A stretch of DNA of 64,000 nt, taken from assembly GCA_965238215.1 (NCBI GenBank), contig OZ250180.1, positions 1-64,000 on the forward strand. Direction: 5' to 3'. This DNA is from JAPULR01 sp965238215 (GTDB lineage Bacteria; Chloroflexota; Dehalococcoidia; Lucifugimonadales; GCA-2712585). Of this stretch, positions 16,409 through 25,400 are shown piece by piece (position 1 is the first letter of the stretch; each line of letters opens with the position of its first letter). Both the position numbers and the translations under genes were made by a program. The notes below the pieces were generated by a model. The model saw only the letters and a list, made by a program, of their open reading frames with translations. It did not search any database and was not told the DNA's origin.

Positions 16409-19400
16409 ATGATGGGTCCTATAACCATGGAGTGGCGATTCGTCCGATTGCTGTTGCTCCTGTTGGTACCGGGGTTGCTCGTAATTCCCCTATTCCTGCG
16501 CGACGTCTCCGCCCAAGCTGGCACGCCCGGCGCGCCGACCCTCGACAGTGTAAGCGCAGGTGACCGGGCGCTAATCGCGACGTGGAGCGAGCCCGCGGAC
16601 ACCGGCTCCTCGACCATCACCGCCTACGACCTGCGCTACATCCTCACCACTGAGGACGAGACGGTCGACGCCAACTGGTCGGTTCAGGAAGACGTGTGGT
16701 CCGGCGCAGGCGACCTGCGACACACCGTCACCGGGCTCGGTAACGGCGAGCAATACGACGCGCAGGTGCGCGCCGTGAACTCACTCGGCGACGGCGAGTG
16801 GTCAGCCACCGTCACCGGCACCCCTGCCGACCACGGCGACAGCCGCTCGTTGGCGACGGCAATCACGCTGCAGACGCCCACCCTGGGCTACATCTCCTCG
16901 ATCTCCGATGACGACTACTTTACGTTCACGGTGGACGACGACACCGGCATCTTCATCTTCACCACTAGCTATGTTTCGGGCTTCCTCCCCACCACCGGTG
17001 ACTTGCAGAACAACAGCGGCAGCGTCATCAAGACCGACGAGACGGGTTCGGGAATGCGTGAACACGGTGAACAGCTGTTCATCTGGCACAGCCTTTCCGC
17101 GGGCACATACTATGTGCGGGTGGAGGCGCCCGAGGCCGGATACTACACGCTCCACACGCAGCCGGTGCTCGACGGGACAAGCGTGACCGACGCCGTGGGC
17201 CTCAACCTCGGCGGGCGGGCCAACGGCATCCTGGACCCGGGAACGGAAGACGAGGACTTCTACCGCTTCGAGCTTTCGGCGGCAACGGACGTAATGATCT
17301 GGCTGCCGAGGGCGGTAGAGGGGCTCGACCCGCTGGGTACGCTGCTCGACGCTGAGGGCGACCTGGTTGCCACCCACGACGATAGCTTCCTCGACGGCGA
17401 CAGGTCGAAGCACTTCATCATCCGTGAGAATCTGAGCGCCGGAGTCTATTTCCTGAAGGTGAGCGGCGCACCGGCCACGACATTTGACGTGTGCCGTGGA
17501 TACACCCCGGAGTTCCAGCGCCTCCCTTGGGAGAATTGTAACGACACCAAAAGCAAGACTGCCTCGATGGTTGGCGGGCCGTATACTGTTGCGTTCGAAT
17601 CTATTCCCGCCCGAAGCAGCTCAATCGGTTCCGCAACTGCCCTTGACCTTGGGGGAGGCACACTGGCCGGGGGCCGCATCAACACCAACTCTGATTCAGA
17701 TTACTTCAGCATTGCCGTAGACAAACCGACCCACGTGAAAGTGGAGGTCGTAAGCGCCGACATCGAGACGGAGGTTGTCTTCTACGACACCAACAACAGG
17801 GCGAAGGACGTGTTCGTCTCGGACACGGACTACCTCCCCGGTGCCCTTGGCTTCACCCTCTACGCAAATCTTGAGGTCGGCACGAGCTACGTCCAGGTGA
17901 AGTCCGACGACAGCTCCGTCTCGGGGCCGTACGCCATTCGCGCTACGGTGGACCGGGAATACACAGACTTCCTTTCCACCTGCGCCAGCCTGTCCACGTC
18001 GTACTCGGACCCTCTTTACGGCTGCCAGTGGAGTATGAACAACACAGGCCAGGATACTGGCGATGGCGTCGGAACCGACGGTGAGGACATTAATGTTGAA
18101 GACGTTTGGGACAGTGGCAACTTGGGCGAGGGTATCAACGTTGCCATCGTTGACAACGGCCTGTATTACGAGCACGAAGACCTGAAAGACAACGTCGACA
18201 CTACAAGAAACCATGACTACACGTCCCGTGACGATGTCTTTGAGCGTCACTTCACGCAGGGAACGGCAATAGCCGGTCTCATCGCGGGGAGAGACAATAG
18301 CGTGGGCATACGCGGGGTTGCGCCGAGGGCCACGATCTACGTTCACAACTTCCTTCGCTACACCTCGTTCTTCAACATGGCGAACTCCCAAACGCGCAGC
18401 AAGGATGTCACGGGAGTCTACAACAACAGTTGGGGATATATTAGCGGCCCCGGTCTGGACCCTTCGCCACGAATTTGGGAGCTGGCCATCGAGTCCGGGG
18501 TGACGGAAGGGATGGATAGCAAAGGCGCCTTCTACGTATATCCCGCAGGCAACGGTGCCCGGGAAGGAGATTATTCCAACCTCAGCGGGGTCACCAGCTT
18601 CTACGCGGTCACCACGGCGTGCGCGGTCAACGACCAGGGTGAGCGGTCTGAGTTCTCTGAGGAAGGGCCCAACCTGTGGGTCTGTGCACCATCAGGGGAC
18701 TCAAAGGACTCAGACCGCCAGGGCAATCTGACCACCCACAACTACGACCGCTACCGGAATGGCGTCCGCGGCACGGCGGCCTCGGCAGCCCTCGTCTCAG
18801 GCGTGGCGGCGCTGGTGCGCAAGGCCAACGCGGACCTGACTTGGCGCGACGTGAAAATAATTCTGGCGGGTTCTGCGCGGAAGAACGACGCCACCGACTC
18901 CGGCTGGGCCACCGGCGCAACCAAGCACGGTTCCACCTCAGACACCTACAACTTCAACCATCAGTACGGCTTCGGCGTGGTGGACGCCAAGGCGGCGGTG
19001 GACCTGGCGGCGACGTGGACAAACGTGCCGGTAATGAGGCGCGTGGCCTCAGGCTCTGCGACCGACCTCGACCTGACCATTGCCGACAGCGGGTCCGCCA
19101 GCAACAGTATCACCGTTGGCGGCGGGATAAACTTCATCGAGCACGTGGACGTCTACCTCAACTTTGCTCACCAATCGTTCCGAGACCTGAAGGTGGAGCT
19201 GACCTCGCCCGCGGGCTCAACGTCGGTGCTCAGCGTATCCCACGACTCGGAGGACAAATACCCGCTAAACGGCGAGTTCCGATTCGGAACCGCCGCACAT
19301 CTCGGAGAAAACTCTGCCGGTACGTGGACCATACGAGTTACGGACGAGGTCTCAGGGACTGCGGGTACGCTCAAGTCCTGGCGGGTTGAGATCTTCGGCC

Positions 19401-22400
19401 ACCGGTCTGGCGCGGACGTGCCCTTCATTTCCTCGATAACGCCTGAAGACTCCAAGCTCGTCGTCGGATGGTCCGCGTTGGACGATGACGAGGTCACAGC
19501 CTACGACGTGCGGCACATAGACAGCTCGACCATCGATAAAGCAGATGCCAACTGGACAGTAGTTGACGACGCTGCCACCTCCGGGTCTGGGACATTGTCG
19601 TACGCCATCTCCTCCCTCACCAACGGCACCGCTTACGACGTGCAGCTGAGGGCCGTGCGTGGCAGCGAAGACGGAGCCTGGTCGGACACCGTGGTCGGCA
19701 CGCCGACGGCTCCCGTCGCAGCCGTTCCCGCCATCGAATCAGTACGCTCTGAAGACACGGCGCTACGTATGTCGTGGAGCTCACCCACCAGCCCACCGTC
19801 GACAACTACAGCCTACGATGTGCAATACAAGCAGAGCAGCTTGACCACCTGGACCGTGATTGACAATGCGTGGACCGAGGGTTCGCTCATTTACACGATC
19901 ACCGGCCTCGTCAACGGCGTCAGTTACGACGTGCAAGTCCGTCATGTCGGAACAAACGACGGCTCATGGTCCTCTACTGCTACAGGACAGCCGGCCGACT
20001 TCGGCGGCACTGTGGAAACTGCCACCTCGCTGGTCTCGGATGACCCAGTCTACGGAGTGATCAATACCATTGGCGACGTTGATGTCTTCCAGATAGAAGT
20101 CGCGTCGCCCAAGACCGTTTGGATCTACACCACGGGTGATACTGATACCGTTGCGGAGCTGGTGGACTCAGATGATGAAATTATAGCGGAGGACGATGAC
20201 GGGGATCTGCCGGATAGCGGACTCAATTTTTTCATTACGGCCTCCGTTGAAGCCGGTATCTACTACCTGCGGGTAAGAGGTTACGGGAACTCCACGGGGG
20301 CTTACGTTCTCCAGACCGAGGAGATGACCGATAGCACTGGCACGTCTAACGCCACGCCGCTTCCATTGGACGGGACGGCCCTGGGTAGTTTCGAGGATGA
20401 TACGGACGAGGACTTTTTCAAACTGCAACTCACGGCTGCAACTGAGGTCGTGCTGCGCAGCACCGGTGGATTGGACACCGTCGCTTCCCTCTCCAACAAC
20501 TCGGGAGTCGAGATTGCCTCCAATGACGATGGCTACTTCGGCAACCGCAGGCTCAATTTCCTGATCCGCGCAAGGCTAACCGCGGGCGTGTATTATCTCA
20601 AAGTTCATGAGTATTCAGGTCGTTCCGGAGGGTTCATAGTACACGCAGAAACTGCCACTGAGCCCGGCAGCGATGCGGCGAACGCCCATGAACTTACCCT
20701 TGGCGTGGCCGGTGGCGGAAACATTGATGCCACAAGCGACACGGATTTCTTCAAGTTCACGTTGTCAGAAAGGACCAGAGTTAATGTCCGTATCGTGAGT
20801 GAGGTAGAAGGGGACGGAGAACTCACGGGGTCCGGGGAGCTCCAGGACAGCAGCTTCATGACGGTGGAGACCTATGCAGAAGATCAGGACGACGAATTTG
20901 TAGTTCTAGGCGGAAGAGACACTTTGTCCACCGGAACCTACTACATCAAGCTGACCTGGACAACCAGTTTGGATTCGGAAGACTACTCAATCATCGTCGT
21001 TGGGGATTCTTCGACGGCTCGAGTGGAAGATAGGTGCGCCGGCAGCACAACCGGCCTGTCTGACGCTTTGGCGGGGTGCCAATGGCACCTGGTAAACGAG
21101 GGGCAGTTGGGCGGACTCTCAGGACCAGATATAAACGTCGAGAGTGTGTGGGATACCTACAAGGGTAGTGACATCAACGTCGTCGTGGTTGACGACGGCC
21201 TGGACTTCGAGCACGAGGACCTTGCCTCCAACGTTGACCTAATGAAGAACCACTCCTATGTCGATGGAGAAACGGTCAGGGACCTCAACCCCTGGCACGG
21301 GACGTCCGTCGCCGGGATCATCGCCGCCGATGACAACGATATCGGTGTGCGCGGCGTTGCGCCTGACGCGACCATCTACTCCTACAACCTCCTTTCCGGG
21401 GAAGAGACCGACGCGAACGAAGCAGACGCAATGACCCGGAATATGGATAGCACGGCCGTAAACAACAACAGCTGGGGGCCTCGGGATGCCGGCCGGCCGG
21501 AACCATCGCCAAGCATCTGGAAGATGGCTGTCGAGAGCGGCATCACCTCCGGGTATGGAGGCAAGGGGGTCTTCTATGCGTGGGCGGCGGGGAATGGCGG
21601 CGCCGATGACTACTCTTCCTTGGACGAATACGCGAATTTCTACGGGGTCACCGCCGTGTGCGCAGTCAACTATGAGGGAGAGCGGTCCAGCTATTCGGAA
21701 CAGGGCGCAAACCTCTGGGTTTGCGGCCCTTCCAACAATGGTGGTGGCTTTCTCTTCTTCTTGTTTAACCTACAATCCCTTCTGCCCGGCATCACCACCA
21801 CCGCCGTCTATGACTCCTACACCTATTCATTCGGCGGTACAAGTGCTGCGACTCCCATGATCTCGGGCGTTGCCGCCCTCATGCGGGAGGCCAACGACGC
21901 GCTGACGTGGCGGGACATCAAACTCATCCTCGCGGCCACCGCCCGCAAGGTGGACGCGAACGACAGTGGCTGGGAGGAGGGCGCGCTCAAGTACGGCTCA
22001 ACGTCGGAGCGCTACCACTACAACTACGAGTACGGCTTCGGCCTCGTGGACGCCAAGGCGGCCGTCGACACGGCGGTGGGCTGGACCAACGCACCGGCCT
22101 TTCGCCAGATCAGCGTGTCCTCGAGTTCCCTGGATCTGCCCATTGCGGACCGCGTCGGCGGTGACTACCCCGAAGCCGTGATCTCCAGCCTGACTGTGGA
22201 GCCTCACGTGGACTTCGTGGAGTACGTCCACGTTCAAGTGGACTTGGAGCACACGTCTTTCCGGGACCTGAATATTGAGTTGGTCTCCCCGGACGGCGTG
22301 GTCTCGGTGCTCTCGCCGTCTTTGGAGGGCTTTTCTTTCGCCTACGCGCTCGGCCAACCCTGGGACGGAGAGTTTCAGTTCGGTTCCGCAAAGCACCTGG

Positions 22401-25400
22401 GCGAGAATGGGGCCGGGGAATGGACGCTGCGGATTACCGACCGTATTGAGTTCGACGTCGGCACGCTGAGGTCGTGGGAGATCACCGTGTACGGCCATGG
22501 CGACGGCCCGGGCATCCCCGAGATTGACACCGTGACGCCAGGCGTCCGAAGTGCGACCATCGAGTGGACGGCGCCGGCGATCACCGGCAACGCCGCCATC
22601 ACCTCCTACGACCTGCGCCATCGGAAAGACAACTTGGACGCAACATGGACGCTGGTTGAAAACATCTGGACGTCAGGGACGCTCAGCTACACCCTCACGG
22701 GGTTGGAAGGCCACGCCAAGTACGACATCCAGGTCCGCCCAAAAAGCGGCGCCCGCGCCGGCCCGTGGTCCAAAGCAGAGTTCGTCGAGCCTACGCTGAC
22801 CACGCCCACCGCGCCGTCCATCACCGGCGTCACGCCGGGCCACCGGACCATTGGAGTGAAGTGGACGCCACCGTCCGAGGCGGTGGGCGACGAAATCACG
22901 TCGTACGACCTGCGCTACATTCTGACCAGCGCGGATGAGACGGTCGACTCCAACTGGACGGTCCGCACCCCGGTGTGGACGTCCGGGCCGTTGCGATACG
23001 CGCAGGGCGGCCTCACCAACGGGTCGGGCTACGATGTGCAGGTGCGGGCGGTCAACAGCGAGGGCGTGGGGGCGTGGTCTCCCACTTTCGTAGGCACGCC
23101 CACAGACCAGGTGAACGTGCGGCTGCAGTGGTCCAGTTCCGCCACCACGGTCAACGAAGACGCGGGGACGGTGACACTGCAGGCCGAGCTGGTCACCACG
23201 GAGGCAGGCACCTTGCCGAGTGAGTTCTTCCTCAAGGTTGACGTCGGCGCAACGGGGACGGCGGACTCGCCGGCCGACTACACGCTTCAGACAACGTCGC
23301 TCACTTTCGTGTCAGCCAACTTCACGTCGGTCGACGTCAGCGGGCAGACCCGCTACCGAGCGGCAGCGGACGTCGACATCGCAATCGTAAACGACACGGT
23401 CAACGAGGCTAACGAGGGGGTAACGTTAACACTCGCGTACGACTCGCCCTCCCTGCCCCACCTGCTGGGCAATAACGCCAGCCTCGCCGTCACCATCGCT
23501 GACGACGACCACGGTCCCGTGACCATTTCATGGGAGCAATCGTCCGTGACCGTTGACGAGGGAGCCGGCACGGTGACGTTGCGGGCGGTGGCCACGACGG
23601 CCCAAGACGAGGCCCCTGGCGCCGACTTCGTGTTGCAGGCGTCGGTCTCATCGGTCGCAGGCAGCGCTGCAAGGAGCGCCGACTTCACGCCGCTCTCCAA
23701 GGCAGTCGTTTTCAGCGGCAGCTCCTTCAGGCGGACGACGGTAGACGGGCAGAGCCGCTACCGGGCAGCGCTCGACGTGGAGGTGCCCATCGTGGACGAC
23801 GAGGAGGACGAGGAGGACGAGGAGGACGAGGAACTTACTGTCGTGTTGGCGTACGTGAACCCGACACTGCCGCACCTGCAGGGTCCGGCGGCCACGGCCA
23901 AGGTCACCATCCGCGACAACGATTTCGTGCCCATGACCATCAGCTGGGACGAATCCTTTGTGAGCATCGATGAGCATGCCGGCACGGTCACTCTGCAGGC
24001 CCGTGCGACCACAACGGTCGACAAGATGCCGGAGAGCGGGTTCTCCGTTCTCCTTTCGGCGACGATGGCCGACGACACCGCAACGCAAGGTTCAGACTAC
24101 CGAAGGACGAGCAGCAACTTCAGCTTTAACCGGAGCGACTTCTCACGCGCCGACGTGAACGGCCAGTTCCGATACCAGGCAACGCGGGACATCACGGTCT
24201 CTATCATCGACGACACCGTTGACGAACCGGACGAGGATTTCACCGTCACCCTCGCGTACCGCGGCACGACCCAGACGCACTATACGGGGGGGAGCGCGGA
24301 GGCGACCGTCACCATCATCGACAACGAGGTGCCGCAGGTGACATTGGGTTGGGAAGAAACGTCATTCACTGTCGAAGAGCCAACAACGCCGGGCGGCACG
24401 ATAGCTGTGACCCTCACCGCCGTCGCGAGTACCCTCGGAGACCAGCGCCCGGAGACAGGCTTTACCCTCGATTTCAGCGTGGAGACGGCCAACGGCACAG
24501 CAACCGAGCCTTCGGACTACGGGGCGTTGTCTCAGACAGTGTCAATTCCCCGCAGTGACTTCACCGAGGACACTTCCACGGGGCAGACTCGATGGACTGA
24601 GACACGCACTTACACGGTGTTAATTGAGGACGACACCGTCGATGAGCCCAATGAGACCTTCACCGTCACGCTGGCCTTCGACGATCCCGGCGCGCCGTAC
24701 CTTATCCCGGGTGACATGACGGCGACGATCACTATTGAGGACAACGACCACGTGGCGGTGAGCCTCGGCTGGCAGCAGACGGCGGTGACGGCCAACGAGC
24801 CCACTACCAGTGGGGGCACGACGAACGTGACCTTACGCGCCATGGCAGTAACCGCGACGAACAAGCAGCCGGAGACCGGCTTTGTCCTCGACTACACAGT
24901 GAGTTCCAGGGACGGTACCGCGCGGGATCCTGCTGACTACCAAGGGATCCTCAGCGTCACGGAATCCTTCGTGCCCGGTGACTTCTCACGTCGGACCGTG
25001 AACGGCCAGAGCCGGTTCGTAGCGTCAAAGGACTTCATGGTGACCATCGCCGACGACACTGATGACGAGCCGAACGAGACATTCACCGTCAATCTCAATC
25101 TCTCGGATCCCAGCCTGCCTCACCTCAGCGCAGGTGACACCGAGGCGACGGTGACCATCAACGACAACGACCACGTACCCGTTGAGTTGAGCTGGGAGCA
25201 GTCGTCGTTCATCGTTGACGAGGATACTGGTTCCGTCACACTCACGGCGGCGATCACAACCACCGCCGACAAGATGCCGGAGACGGGGTTCGTGGCCGCC
25301 GTCTCGGTCGCGACCGTTGACGACAGCGCCACGCAGGGCGCAGATTACACGCGGCTGTCGGTGTCGCATAGCTTCCGGCAAAGCGCCTTCAACCGCGTCG

